Assembly (NCBI GenBank): GCA_038230895.1
Contig: JBBRMJ010000003.1
Coordinates: forward strand, 1-64,000
From: JAJXTN01 sp038230895
Lineage (GTDB): Bacteria > Patescibacteriota > Saccharimonadia > Saccharimonadales > UBA4665
Direction of reading: 5' to 3'
DNA length: 64,000 nt
This document shows, one piece after another, positions 8,620-17,831 of this stretch. The translations under genes were made by a program, and so were the position numbers. Every line of letters starts with the position of its first letter. Position 1 is the stretch's first letter. The notes under the pieces were generated by a model. That model saw nothing but the letters and a program-made list of their open reading frames with translations. It made no database searches and had not been told where the DNA came from.

Positions 8620-10113
8620 ATGGGGCAGTGGAAAGCGCTCACCGAGCTTGCTCGTGATGTCCAAACCGGGACAACAACCGCTGCATCTTTAGTCGAGCAG
8701 GCCCTGAAAACGATTGATGACAATCAGCAGTTTAACGCCATTATCGTAACTCTGGCAGATGCCGCGCGCGCTCGAGCTAAAATTATTGACGAACGAGTAA
8801 CCAAGGGTGAGGCTGTTGGGCGCTTGGCTGGTGTGCCATTCATCGCCAAAGATAACTTCCTGGTTTTTGGTGCCGATACCACAGCCGCCAGTAACATTCT
8901 CAAAGGCTTTGAGGCCCCGTATCAATCGACTGCTATTAATAAGCTTGAGGCAGAAGGCGCCATCTGCGTCGCCAAAGCCAACCTCGACGCCTTCGCGCAT
9001 GGCTCTTCAACCGAAAACAGTGATTTCTTCACCACCAAGAACCCGCACGATGAAACACGCGTGCCTGGCGGAAGCTCGGGCGGCTCGGCTGCCTCAGTGG
9101 TCCTCGATATGGCGGCTTTCGCACTGGGAACGGACACGGGCGGTTCCATTCGCCTACCAGCGGCTTTCACCGGCATCGTTGGCTACAAACCAACCTACGG
9201 CCTCGTCAGCCGTTCCGGTGTGGTGGCCATGGCCAGTAGCACTGACGTCATCGGGCCCTTGGCTCGCACGGTTGACGACGCCGCCCTAGTACTCGACGTC
9301 ATGGCTGGCAAAGACGAACTTGACGGCACCAGCATTGACCGCAATCCGGCTGGGTATGATATGAGCCATCGGTCTGATATTGGCGCGGCCGCTCAGCCAG
9401 AAGTCAGCACCGGCAATCAGCCAAAAGTTTGGGACGATGCCACCGTCAAGGGCCGCAAAATTGGCGTTATCAAGGAATATATGGGCGAAGGTTTAGAGCC
9501 TGGTGTTCGAACCCAGATTGAAGCTGCGATTGAGAAACTAAAAGCAGCTGGCGCGGAAATCACCGAAGTTAGCTTGCCAAGCCTACCCTTAGCCCTGGCA
9601 GTCTACTACATCATCTGTCCGGCCGAAGTTAGCAGTAATCTCGGCCGTTATGATGGTCAACGGTATGGCTACAGCGTCCCTGAAGCCAAAGACCTTGATG
9701 AAAGTTATGGCAAATCACGCTCCATTGGCTTTGGTAAAGAGGCGAAGCGTCGCATTATGACTGGCACCTATGTGCTGAGCAGCGGCTATTACGATGCGTA
9801 TTACAAGAAAGCGCAAACTGTTCGTACCAAATTGATTAACGAGTTTGCGGCCGCTTTTGAGAAAGTTGACTTCCTGCTTGGCCCAACCGCACCAAGCGTA
9901 GCGTTCAAGATTGGCGCGAATACAACCGACCCGCTACAGATGTATTTGGCAGATATCCTAACTGTGGCCGCCAATCTGGTTGGCAACCCATCCATCAGTA
10001 TTCCAGCTGGCTTGAGTGAAAACTTACCGGTCGGTTTACAGATTATGGCTCCGCAGCACGCTGACCGTGATCTGTTAGCATTTTCGAAACATGCTGTGGA
10101 GGCTATCCAATGA
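8620..10113 (+). CDS. gatA: Asp/Glu-tRNA amidotransferase subunit A (amidase)
   Basis: GatA hydrolyses glutamine and supplies ammonia to GatB. The 497-residue protein has the amidase signature: Lys in FIAKDNF, the Ser of PGGSSGGSAAS and the nucleophile region GTDTGGSIRLPAAF, forming the Ser-cisSer-Lys triad. An upstream ATG at 8566 is in frame but lies inside gatC and gives a non-homologous N-terminus, so ATG 8620 is chosen. The stop overlaps the next start (ATGA), showing translational coupling. Confidence 0.96.
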   Translation: MGQWKALTELARDVQTGTTTAASLVEQALKTIDDNQQFNAIIVTLADAARARAKIIDERVTKGEAVGRLAGVPFIAKDNFLVFGADTTAASNILKGFEAPYQSTAINKLEAEGAICVAKANLDAFAHGSSTENSDFFTTKNPHDETRVPGGSSGGSAASVVLDMAAFALGTDTGGSIRLPAAFTGIVGYKPTYGLVSRSGVVAMASSTDVIGPLARTVDDAALVLDVMAGKDELDGTSIDRNPAGYDMSHRSDIGAAAQPEVSTGNQPKVWDDATVKGRKIGVIKEYMGEGLEPGVRTQIEAAIEKLKAAGAEITEVSLPSLPLALAVYYIICPAEVSSNLGRYDGQRYGYSVPEAKDLDESYGKSRSIGFGKEAKRRIMTGTYVLSSGYYDAYYKKAQTVRTKLINEFAAAFEKVDFLLGPTAPSVAFKIGANTTDPLQMYLADILTVAANLVGNPSISIPAGLSENLPVGLQIMAPQHADRDLLAFSKHAVEAIQ

Positions 10114-10460
10114 AATTTGTACCGCGATTTCGCCGCAAGCTTAAGCCAGCGCATTTCAGTGAGCGTTGGACTAAACTCCAAAAGCAGTGCAGTACCCGCA
10201 AAACATGGCCGCTGGCCATTGCCGATGCTGACAATCTCCTCGATGAAGCCCTCAAACGCCGTGGGTTCAAGGGTAAAACCCCCGGTGAACGCCTGGTAGC
10301 CGCCCAGCATGAGTTTAGTAACAATGAAGCTGTCTGGTTCGGCCACAAATTCCGTAATCAGCTGGTTGGCAAAGACGTTCGGACCATTAAGAAACAGGAT
10401 GTGATGGATGCGCTGACCGGTTTCCGCCAAGCCTTGAAAGACCTGGGGGCCATGGAATGA
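10110..10460 (+). CDS. HEPN-like small protein inside the gat operon
   Basis: This 116-residue protein sits between gatA and gatB and overlaps both by 4 bases (ATGA at each end). Its middle (LAIADADNLLDEALKRRG, GERL, then VWFGHKFRNQLVG) resembles a helical HEPN-like module seen in other CPR proteins, in which a late helix carries RNxxxH. Here the RN is present but the position expected for His is not His (RNQLVG), so an RNase activity is doubtful. It may be a structural or tRNA-binding accessory to GatCAB; that role is inferred only from position. Confidence 0.7.
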   Translation: MKFVPRFRRKLKPAHFSERWTKLQKQCSTRKTWPLAIADADNLLDEALKRRGFKGKTPGERLVAAQHEFSNNEAVWFGHKFRNQLVGKDVRTIKKQDVMDALTGFRQALKDLGAME

Positions 10461-11950
10461 TCAGCCCCGAAACTCGCGCCAAATACACCATGACGATTGG
10501 CATTGAGTGCCATGTCCAGCTCAAGACACAGACGAAACTATTTGCTGCCGTAGGAAATGATGCTCGTGAAGCGCCACCTAACACCTTGGTTAGCCACATA
10601 TGTTTCGGCCTGCCCGGCGCCTTGCCAGTTTTGAACGAGGAAGCGCTGCACTTGGCAACGCGAGCAGCTTTTGCACTAGGTACTGAACCCGAACGCTTTA
10701 GTAAATTTGATCGCAAACACTATTTCTACCCAGACCTGCCCAAGGGCTACCAGATTAGCCAGTTTGACGAACCCATCATCGGTAAAGGGGCTATCACTAT
10801 CGAAGTTGATGGTGAAGCCAAAACTATCGGCATCACTCGTGCGCACCTGGAAGAGGATGCCGGCAAAAGCACCCATCCAGCCGGCAAAGACTATAGCCTC
10901 GTAGACCTCAACCGAGCCGGCACCCCTTTACTGGAAATTGTCAGCGAGCCCGATATGCATAGTGCAGCCGAAGCCAAAGCCTATGCTCATGAGCTCTATT
11001 TGCGCATGAAGTACGCCGAAGTCTCCGATGCAAACCTCTATTACGGCAACATGCGCTTCGACGTCAACGTCAGTGTCAGTCAAACAGATGAGCTCGGCAC
11101 TCGCTCTGAGACCAAGAACCTTAACAGTTTCCGTATTGTCGAGAAAGCCGTGGAATACGAAGTTGCACGTCAGATCGAAGTCCTCGAAAAAGGCGACAAA
11201 GTCGTGCAGGAAACCCGTGGCTGGGATGATGCCAAACAGCGAACGTTCTCTCAGCGCAGCAAAGAAAACGCCGATGATTACCGCTACATGCCCGACCCCG
11301 ACATCCCACCCGTCGTTTTAACAGATGAATACATTTCCAAAATCGGCTCCGAAATGCCAATATTGCCGAATGAATGGCGCCAAATGTTTGCCAAGCATGG
11401 CATCGACAAGGTTCAAATTGAAACGTTGCTTGATAATGAGTTACTCGTATCAGAACTTGGAAGTATCATCGGGCATGAGACAGATAATGCGAAGATAAAA
11501 TTAATTGCAAACTGGATGACTTCTCACTTGATGAATCACATTGCAAATGGGTTTGACCTCGCGAAACAATACAAAATGGAGCCAGTTGATTGGCTGATCG
11601 TAGCAGATCTCTATACTAATAAAACCTTGAGCAGTTCGCGCGCAAAAGATTTAATTGATGCGCTGTTATTGGATGTCAGCATTGTCGATCCGGATGGTAG
11701 CCTCGAGATGAACAGAGAAAGGATTAAGCAGGTTGCGGTTGATAGAGGTTTTATCCAAAACTCAGATGAGGGTGAAATTGCTAAGATTGTAGCTCAAGTG
11801 CTGAGTGAAAACGCCGCCGCTGCTGAGGATGTCAAGAACGGCGAGATGAAGGCTATCGGGTTCTTGGTTGGGCAGGTGATGAAGCTCAGCCAGGGCAAGG
11901 CAAACCCGTCGCTAGCCCAGGAACTTATCAAAAAGCAGTTAGGGCAGTAA
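10457..11950 (+). CDS. gatB: Asp/Glu-tRNA amidotransferase subunit B
   Basis: GatB is the kinase/transamidase subunit that activates the tRNA-bound Glu or Asp and receives ammonia. The 497-residue protein begins with the typical IGIECHVQLKT, has SHICFGLPGALPVLNE and YFYPDLPKGYQISQ, and ends with a YqeY-like tail (GFLVGQVMKLSQGKANP). The start overlaps the upstream small gene by 4 bases. The stretch coding the helical/YqeY part (about 11400-11780) looks noticeably more AT-rich than the catalytic part. Confidence 0.96.
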   Translation: MISPETRAKYTMTIGIECHVQLKTQTKLFAAVGNDAREAPPNTLVSHICFGLPGALPVLNEEALHLATRAAFALGTEPERFSKFDRKHYFYPDLPKGYQISQFDEPIIGKGAITIEVDGEAKTIGITRAHLEEDAGKSTHPAGKDYSLVDLNRAGTPLLEIVSEPDMHSAAEAKAYAHELYLRMKYAEVSDANLYYGNMRFDVNVSVSQTDELGTRSETKNLNSFRIVEKAVEYEVARQIEVLEKGDKVVQETRGWDDAKQRTFSQRSKENADDYRYMPDPDIPPVVLTDEYISKIGSEMPILPNEWRQMFAKHGIDKVQIETLLDNELLVSELGSIIGHETDNAKIKLIANWMTSHLMNHIANGFDLAKQYKMEPVDWLIVADLYTNKTLSSSRAKDLIDALLLDVSIVDPDGSLEMNRERIKQVAVDRGFIQNSDEGEIAKIVAQVLSENAAAAEDVKNGEMKAIGFLVGQVMKLSQGKANPSLAQELIKKQLGQ

Positions 11951-12496
11951 ATGAAGGTCTGGAAACGCATCGATCCGACGGTTATCACCAGGGTCGGCTG
12001 GCGGACAGTGGTCACCAAGACCTTTCGTATGCCGGACGATCAGCAGCTCGAATTCCAGATATTCAACCCTGAGGATACTCAGAATGCAGGTTGCGTGGCG
12101 TTAACCGCTGATAAACAGGTAATTGTTGCTCGACAATATCGTCCTGGACCAGAGAAGATCATGGATGAGATTGCTGGGGGCGGTGTTGAGACAGGCGAAG
12201 ATCCACGTGTAGCCGCGATTCGCGAGTTACGAGAAGAAACAGGCTATCGCCCAGGTAAAACCGTACCGCTGGGCGTGGTATATAAGGACGCCTATAATAA
12301 TTCAACCTGGCATTACTATCTATGTACCGATTGTGAACTTACTGCCAAAGGCCCCAGACTCGAGAACGGCGAACATGTCGAAGTCGAACTACTTGGCATC
12401 GATGACTTTATCGACAATGCCAGGCAGGGTAGGATGACTGATACTGAGGCCGTATTTCTTGCTTATGACCAGCTGAGAAAAATCCAGAAACAGTAG
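11951..12496 (+). CDS. Nudix hydrolase, ADP-ribose pyrophosphatase type
   Basis: The 181-residue protein has a complete Nudix box, GGGVETGEDPRVAAIRELRE followed by ETGY, with the Mg-binding RELREE core. The preceding VIVARQYRPGPEKIMDEI segment is typical of the ADP-ribose/nucleoside-diphosphate-sugar pyrophosphatase branch. It probably cleans up nucleotide sugars or ADP-ribose. The ATG follows the gatB stop with no gap, so it is likely read from the gat transcript. galU starts 19 bases after it, which fits a link to sugar-nucleotide metabolism. Confidence 0.88.
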   Translation: MKVWKRIDPTVITRVGWRTVVTKTFRMPDDQQLEFQIFNPEDTQNAGCVALTADKQVIVARQYRPGPEKIMDEIAGGGVETGEDPRVAAIRELREETGYRPGKTVPLGVVYKDAYNNSTWHYYLCTDCELTAKGPRLENGEHVEVELLGIDDFIDNARQGRMTDTEAVFLAYDQLRKIQKQ

Positions 12497-12515
12497 CTCA
12501 TGCTACCATTAAGTT

Positions 12516-13403
12516 ATGCCAAAAGTTCGTAAAGCCGTTATCGCTGCCGCTGGGTTTGGGACGAGGTTCTTGCCGCAGACTAAGGCTATGCCGAAGGAAA
12601 TGCTGCCACTGGTCGACAAGCCGATTATCCAGCACATTGTCGAAGAACTGGTGGCTGCAGGTGTGGAAGACATTATCATCGTGACTGGCTATCACAAACG
12701 GTCAATTGAAGATCATTTCGATCACACCAGTGCCGATTTGCGGGCTAATCTTAAGCGGGGTGGCAAAGATCAGCTACTGGAAGAGGTGAAGAAGATTTCG
12801 GGCCTGGCGAATTTCGCTTACATCCGCCAAAAGGGTCCTTATGGAACCGGTACGCCGTTGCTCAACGCCGCTCATCTGATCGGTGATGAGCCGTTTTTCT
12901 ACACCTATGCCGATGATTTCGTTGTCGGAACACCACCACGCTTCGAGCAATTATCGGCGGTGCGTGAAGCCCATGGTGGTTCAGTGTTGAGTTGTATTCG
13001 GCGCGATGCCGATATCGATTACAGCCGCTACGGTTACGTGTCGGGAACAGAACTCGCACCAGGGTTGATAGCACTTCAGACTATCGTTGAGAAACCGGGC
13101 TCTCGCGAAGCAGCGCCATCGAGCTTGGCTTCGGTGAGTGGGTATTTATTGGAACCGACCGTTTTCGATTACCTCCAAGCATTAAACCCCAAGGGCGATA
13201 CCGACCATGAGTTCAATCTAACTGCTGCCTTGCAGAGCATGGTACAAGCTGATCAAAAAATCTTTGCCTGTGAGATTCAACAGGGTACGTTCTACGATAC
13301 TGGCAACCCCATGGAGTATCTCAAAACTGTGTTTGATTTTGCCCTACGGCGAGACGATATTGGCCCAGAGTTGGCAGATTACTTGCGCAAAAAATTACAG
13401 TAG
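12516..13403 (+). CDS. galU: UTP-glucose-1-phosphate uridylyltransferase
   Basis: GalU makes UDP-glucose from UTP and glucose-1-phosphate for surface polysaccharides and glycolipids. The 295-residue length fits. The N-terminal nucleotide-binding loop reads AAAGFGTRFLPQTKAMPKEM, followed by LVDKPIIQHIVEE and later IVEKPGS and YDTGNPMEYLKT, all diagnostic. A weak -10-like TACCAT ends 6 bases before the ATG, so it may also have its own leaderless transcript. Confidence 0.95.
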   Translation: MPKVRKAVIAAAGFGTRFLPQTKAMPKEMLPLVDKPIIQHIVEELVAAGVEDIIIVTGYHKRSIEDHFDHTSADLRANLKRGGKDQLLEEVKKISGLANFAYIRQKGPYGTGTPLLNAAHLIGDEPFFYTYADDFVVGTPPRFEQLSAVREAHGGSVLSCIRRDADIDYSRYGYVSGTELAPGLIALQTIVEKPGSREAAPSSLASVSGYLLEPTVFDYLQALNPKGDTDHEFNLTAALQSMVQADQKIFACEIQQGTFYDTGNPMEYLKTVFDFALRRDDIGPELADYLRKKLQ

Positions 13404-13418
13404 TGGTAGGCTTAAGGT

Positions 13419-13685
13419 ATGAATTATCTCAGCCATAGTCACACCGACAGTGTACTTTTGATTATCTTAGTAGTCGTGATTTGTCTATTCTTCGTACTGG
13501 GCATTGTGGTCCTGGCCCTAGCAGTCAGGATTCTCACCACCGTTAAGCGAGTGGTAGCCAAAGCCGAGCATGTCGTTGACTCGGTCGAATCGGCCGCTGA
13601 TGTATTCAAGGACGCCAGTGGTAAAATGGCGTTGTTCAAATTGTTCAAAAACATCTTTGACTTAACGCAACGTAAGCATAAATAA
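13419..13685 (+). CDS. Small single-pass membrane protein
   Basis: An 88-residue protein with one long hydrophobic helix (about residues 12-40) and an amphipathic, positively charged C-terminal part (VKRVVAKAEHVVDSVESAAD). It resembles small envelope-stress or DUF948-type proteins that often sit before YtxH genes. It lies 16 bases after galU and 10 bases before the YtxH gene, so all three are probably one operon. Function is unknown. Confidence 0.7.
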   Translation: MNYLSHSHTDSVLLIILVVVICLFFVLGIVVLALAVRILTTVKRVVAKAEHVVDSVESAADVFKDASGKMALFKLFKNIFDLTQRKHK

Positions 13686-13695
13686 GGAGGGTCAC

Positions 13696-14097
13696 ATGAA
13701 GAAAGCAACCAAAGGACTGGCTGTCGGCGCGTTAATTGCCGGAGTTGCCGGCTATGTAACTGGCGTCTTGACTGCACCCAAAAGTGGTAAAGAAACCCGC
13801 AATGATATCAAAGATGGCGTGAGCCAAGGTCTCGCGGAAGCCGAGAAGCAACTCAAACATGCTCACACCGAGCTTGACGGCCTGGTCGCAGATGCCAAAA
13901 CCAAATTATCGAAACTAAGTGGTTCGGCCGAGAAGCCTTTGAGCGATATTTTAGACAAAGCCAAGACAGCCAAAGAGAAGGTGCGAGTTATGTTGAGTGC
14001 CGTCCACGAAGGCGATGCTGATGACAAAGACCTCAACAAAGCCATCAAGGAAGCCAACACCGCCATCGACCACCTCAAAGACTACCTGAAGAAGTAA
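13696..14097 (+). CDS. YtxH-like general stress / gas-vesicle-like protein
   Basis: A 133-residue protein with an N-terminal glycine-rich hydrophobic segment (GLAVGALIAGVAGYVTGVL) followed by TAPKSGKETRNDI, the hallmark of YtxH-type proteins. The rest is a charged, probably coiled-coil helix. AAGGAGG precedes the ATG. YtxH proteins are membrane-associated and often stress-linked, but their biochemical role is not known. Confidence 0.8.
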   Translation: MKKATKGLAVGALIAGVAGYVTGVLTAPKSGKETRNDIKDGVSQGLAEAEKQLKHAHTELDGLVADAKTKLSKLSGSAEKPLSDILDKAKTAKEKVRVMLSAVHEGDADDKDLNKAIKEANTAIDHLKDYLKK

Positions 14098-14118
14098 TTT
14101 TCACCCTCAGTATGCGTC

Positions 14119-14143
14119 ATACCCGCAGCACATGCGGTATAAT
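14119..14143 (+). promoter_or_regulatory. dnaE promoter with overlapping inverted repeat
   Basis: TATAAT at 14138-14143 is the likely -10 of dnaE and gives a leader of about 25 bases with GAGGG before the TTG start. An imperfect inverted repeat (ATACC-c-GCA, GCACA loop, TGC-GGTAT) at 14119-14140 overlaps the -10 and could be an operator. No regulator is identified. Confidence 0.45.
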
Positions 14144-14174
14144 TTAAGTAGTAGAACTAACTCTTGAGGGTATT

Positions 14175-17100
14175 TTGGCGACGACGAAGAAACATAAGCT
14201 GGTAGCCAGTGATTATGTGCATCTGCACAACCATACACAGTACAGCTTGCTGGACGGCCTGACCAAGGTGCCAGCGCTGATTGACTACGTCAAAGAAGTG
14301 GGAATGACAGCGGTGGCCATGACTGACCATGGCAATATGAGTGGCGCGATCGAGTTCTACAAGGAAGCGAAGGCGCATGATATTAAGCCAATCATAGGCA
14401 TGGAGACCTATGTCGCAGCCCGAACACTGTTTGATAAAGAGCCTGGCAAGGATAAGCAGAACTATCACCTCATACTCCTGGCAATGAACCAAGCCGGTTA
14501 CCAGAACTTAATGGCACTGAGCACCATTGCCAATCTCCAGGGTTTCTATTATCGGCCTCGTATTGATCACGAATTACTTGAAAAGCACAATGAGGGCTTG
14601 ATTGCACTCAGCGGCTGTATTGGTGGTGAAGTGGGTGATCTGTTGCGACAAGGCCAGTATGATGCCGCCAAAGAGATTGCTGAATGGTATCAACAAGCAT
14701 TCGGTGATCGCTATTATCTGGAAGTGCAAGATCATGGGCACCCAGCCCACCCCAGCCATTGGGCTGAACAAAAAGCCGTCAACGAACAAGTGTTGAAATT
14801 AGGCGAGGAGCTGGGCATCTCCTGTGTTTTGACCTGCGACGCGCACTACCTCAAGCACGAGGATCAAGAAGCCCACGAAATTTTGCTCTGCGTCCAGACC
14901 GGCTCTTTCCTCAGCGACGAAAAGCGAATGAGCCTCAAAGACTTCGAGCTACATGTCACCGACCCCCGGGAACTGATTGATCGTTGGGGTGACGAACATC
15001 CGGAAGTTATCACCAATAGCCAGGCGATCGCTGAACGGTGTAATGTCGAGATTGAGCTTGGCAAGATTTTAATACCGAAGTTTCCTGTGCCGAAAGGTGA
15101 GACCGAGCGGTCTTATCTGGAGAAGCAGGTCTACAAAGGTTTGGCTTGGCGATACGGGACACTCAAATCAGAAAAAATGTCTGAAGCAATCGCCGACGGT
15201 CTGAGTATTGCAGAAGCTAAGAAAACGCTGCCGAAGCAGGTACTCGACCGAGCTGTTTATGAGCTTGGGGTCGTCGAACAAATGGGATTCAATGGCTATT
15301 TTCTGATTATCTCGGACTTCATTAATTGGGGCAAGGACCAGGGTATTGTCTTTGGTCCCGGGCGGGGTAGTGCAGCAGGCTCAATATTGGCTTTCGCGCT
15401 CAAGATTACCGAAATTGATCCCTTGCTGTACGATTTGCTGTTTGAGCGTTTCTTGAATCCGGACCGTATCAGCATGCCGGATATTGACATTGACATACAA
15501 GATAGTCGTCGGAACGAAGTTATTGAGTATTGCGTCGAGAAATATGGCAAGGAGCGTGTCGCCAATATCGTAACGTTCGGTCGGATGGCGGCTCGAAACG
15601 CCGTGCGTGATGTGGCGCGCGTACTCCAAGTGCCTTACGCAGATGCCGACCGTTTAGCCAAGATGATCCCGCCACCGATCCAGGGGCGGCATACACCGTT
15701 GCAGGAATCATTGCGGACCAATACTGAGCTGCGCGCTGAGTATCACAATAACGAGACCTCGAAGCGGGTGTTTGATTTGGCTGTCCAGATGGAAGGCACA
15801 ATTCGTAGCCACGGTGTGCATGCCGCCGGAGTCGTGATCGCCCCAGAAGACATCGTTTACTACACACCACTAGAAATGGCCCAAAAAGGCGTGGTGGCCA
15901 CCCAATATTCGATGAATCCTATCGAAGAACTAGGCCTTCTAAAAATGGACTTCTTGGGCTTATCGAACCTGACCATCATTAAGAATGCTTTGCGTATCAT
16001 CAAACGAGTCAATGCTGTCGACATCGATATCAATACCATCCCGCTCGATGATGCGGCGACCTATGAGCTATTTCAGCGTGGCGATACCACCGGTGTTTTC
16101 CAGTTGGAATCGGCCGGTATGAAGCGCTATCTGAAGGAACTCAAGCCAACCACTTTTGAAGATATCGTGGCCATGGTGGCGCTGTACCGACCGGGACCGA
16201 TGCAATTTATCGACGACTTCATCTCCCGTAAGCATGGCTCCAAAGCCATCACCTACCTTCACCCCAAGATGGAGGGTGCCCTCGCCAATACGTACGGTGT
16301 GCTGGTCTACCAAGAACAAGTTATGCAAATAAGTAAGGATCTCTGTGGTTTCACCGGAGGCCAAGCAGATACTTTGCGGAAGGGTATCGCGAAAAAAATT
16401 CCAGGAGTACTGGCCAAGATGAAGGTCGAGTTTATCGAGGGTGCCATGACTCACTCCCAAGCCGACCAGAAGTTGATGGAAAAGTTCTGGAAGCAGCTGG
16501 AAGATTTCGCAGCCTATTGTTTCAACAAATCCCACGCTGCCTGCTACGGCCTCATCGCTTACCAGACGGCCTACCTCAAGGCGCACTACCCATCAGCTTT
16601 CATGGCAGCTCTGATGACCAGTGACTATGACGATATCGACCGGCTGGCGATTGAAATCACTGAGTGTAAAAATATGGGAATCACGGTGATGCCTCCTGAC
16701 GTAAACGAATCGTTTGTCGAGTTCGCAGTCGTCCCAGAAACTAATGCAATTCGTTTCGGAATGGCGGCTATCAAGAACGTCGGTACCGGAGCAGTAGAAG
16801 AGATACTCCGTGCCCGCCAAGAAGGGTCGTTCGACAATCTGGAAGATTTTCTGACGCGGGTCGATTACCATATCGTCAACCGCAAAGCTATGGAGAGCTT
16901 GGTGAAAGCTGGCGCCTTCGACCGCTATGGCGATCGACCGACATTGTTGCACAATCTCGATTTATTGACGGCCTTTTCCTCCCGAGTACAGAAACAGGCT
17001 AAATCTGGTCAAACTGATCTGTTTGGCAGCGCTGATACCGTGCTTGCGGAACGACCGCGACTGGAGCTACAAGTACCGACCACTGCCACCAATCACCGTG

Positions 17101-17831
17101 ATCAGCTACTCTGGGAACGTGAACTGCTGGGCCTTTATCTGAGTCAGCACCCCTTAGAGCTGTTCGAGGTCTTCCTCAGTGAGCAAACTGTTCCACTGAA
17201 TAGCCTCAAACCTGAGCATGATAATAAAGCCGTCACCATCGGTGGGGCTATCAGTGAAGTCCGCGAAATTACGACAAAAAATGGACAAAAAATGGCATTT
17301 GTTAAATTGGAGGATAAGGGTGGTCAGATAGAGGTTGTACTTTTCCCGAGCTCCTACCAACAAACGGTAGGCCTCTGGGAGCGTGACCGGGTGGTATTGA
17401 TACGTGGCAAGGTCAACGCACGTGACAAGGAAGGCAACCAGGCTACTGAAGTGAAAGTCATGGTTGATGATGCTCGCGAAGTGACCCCCGAACAAGCCAT
17501 AGCCTACCAAACAACCGGTAAAAAAGCGCGCACACCAAAAGCCGGGAAAGCCAAAGCTGTTACTTCAACTGGACAGGGAGAACGAGGTGGTAATGATGTC
17601 ATTGTGCCACAGCGGCTGTATATACGGTTATCCAGCAGCAACGACGAGCAGAAACTTTTGTCATTGAAACAGACCATAGACGAACATCGAGGCTCAACAG
17701 AAGTAGTATTAGTACTCGGCGAGGCCAGTGGCAAACAAGCCATCAAATTGCCGGGTGGTATCGATAGCAAAAGCGATGGAGTCAGCTTACTACAAGAATT
17801 AGTCGGCGCTGATAATATCAAGATCCAGTAA
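14175..17831 (+). CDS. dnaE: DNA polymerase III alpha subunit
   Basis: DnaE is the replicative polymerase. The 1218-residue protein has an N-terminal PHP domain (YVHLHNHTQYSLLDG, MTDHGNM), the polymerase core with the catalytic aspartates in MPDIDIDIQD, the fingers, a helix-hairpin-helix region (RYGDRPTLL), a QTDLF beta-clamp binding motif and a C-terminal OB fold (GGAISEVREI, KLEDKGGQIEVVLF). The start is TTG with GAGGG four bases upstream; a downstream ATG would remove the PHP strand. The stop abuts the stop of the opposing CAP gene with no bases between them. Confidence 0.97.
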   Translation: MATTKKHKLVASDYVHLHNHTQYSLLDGLTKVPALIDYVKEVGMTAVAMTDHGNMSGAIEFYKEAKAHDIKPIIGMETYVAARTLFDKEPGKDKQNYHLILLAMNQAGYQNLMALSTIANLQGFYYRPRIDHELLEKHNEGLIALSGCIGGEVGDLLRQGQYDAAKEIAEWYQQAFGDRYYLEVQDHGHPAHPSHWAEQKAVNEQVLKLGEELGISCVLTCDAHYLKHEDQEAHEILLCVQTGSFLSDEKRMSLKDFELHVTDPRELIDRWGDEHPEVITNSQAIAERCNVEIELGKILIPKFPVPKGETERSYLEKQVYKGLAWRYGTLKSEKMSEAIADGLSIAEAKKTLPKQVLDRAVYELGVVEQMGFNGYFLIISDFINWGKDQGIVFGPGRGSAAGSILAFALKITEIDPLLYDLLFERFLNPDRISMPDIDIDIQDSRRNEVIEYCVEKYGKERVANIVTFGRMAARNAVRDVARVLQVPYADADRLAKMIPPPIQGRHTPLQESLRTNTELRAEYHNNETSKRVFDLAVQMEGTIRSHGVHAAGVVIAPEDIVYYTPLEMAQKGVVATQYSMNPIEELGLLKMDFLGLSNLTIIKNALRIIKRVNAVDIDINTIPLDDAATYELFQRGDTTGVFQLESAGMKRYLKELKPTTFEDIVAMVALYRPGPMQFIDDFISRKHGSKAITYLHPKMEGALANTYGVLVYQEQVMQISKDLCGFTGGQADTLRKGIAKKIPGVLAKMKVEFIEGAMTHSQADQKLMEKFWKQLEDFAAYCFNKSHAACYGLIAYQTAYLKAHYPSAFMAALMTSDYDDIDRLAIEITECKNMGITVMPPDVNESFVEFAVVPETNAIRFGMAAIKNVGTGAVEEILRARQEGSFDNLEDFLTRVDYHIVNRKAMESLVKAGAFDRYGDRPTLLHNLDLLTAFSSRVQKQAKSGQTDLFGSADTVLAERPRLELQVPTTATNHRDQLLWERELLGLYLSQHPLELFEVFLSEQTVPLNSLKPEHDNKAVTIGGAISEVREITTKNGQKMAFVKLEDKGGQIEVVLFPSSYQQTVGLWERDRVVLIRGKVNARDKEGNQATEVKVMVDDAREVTPEQAIAYQTTGKKARTPKAGKAKAVTSTGQGERGGNDVIVPQRLYIRLSSSNDEQKLLSLKQTIDEHRGSTEVVLVLGEASGKQAIKLPGGIDSKSDGVSLLQELVGADNIKIQ

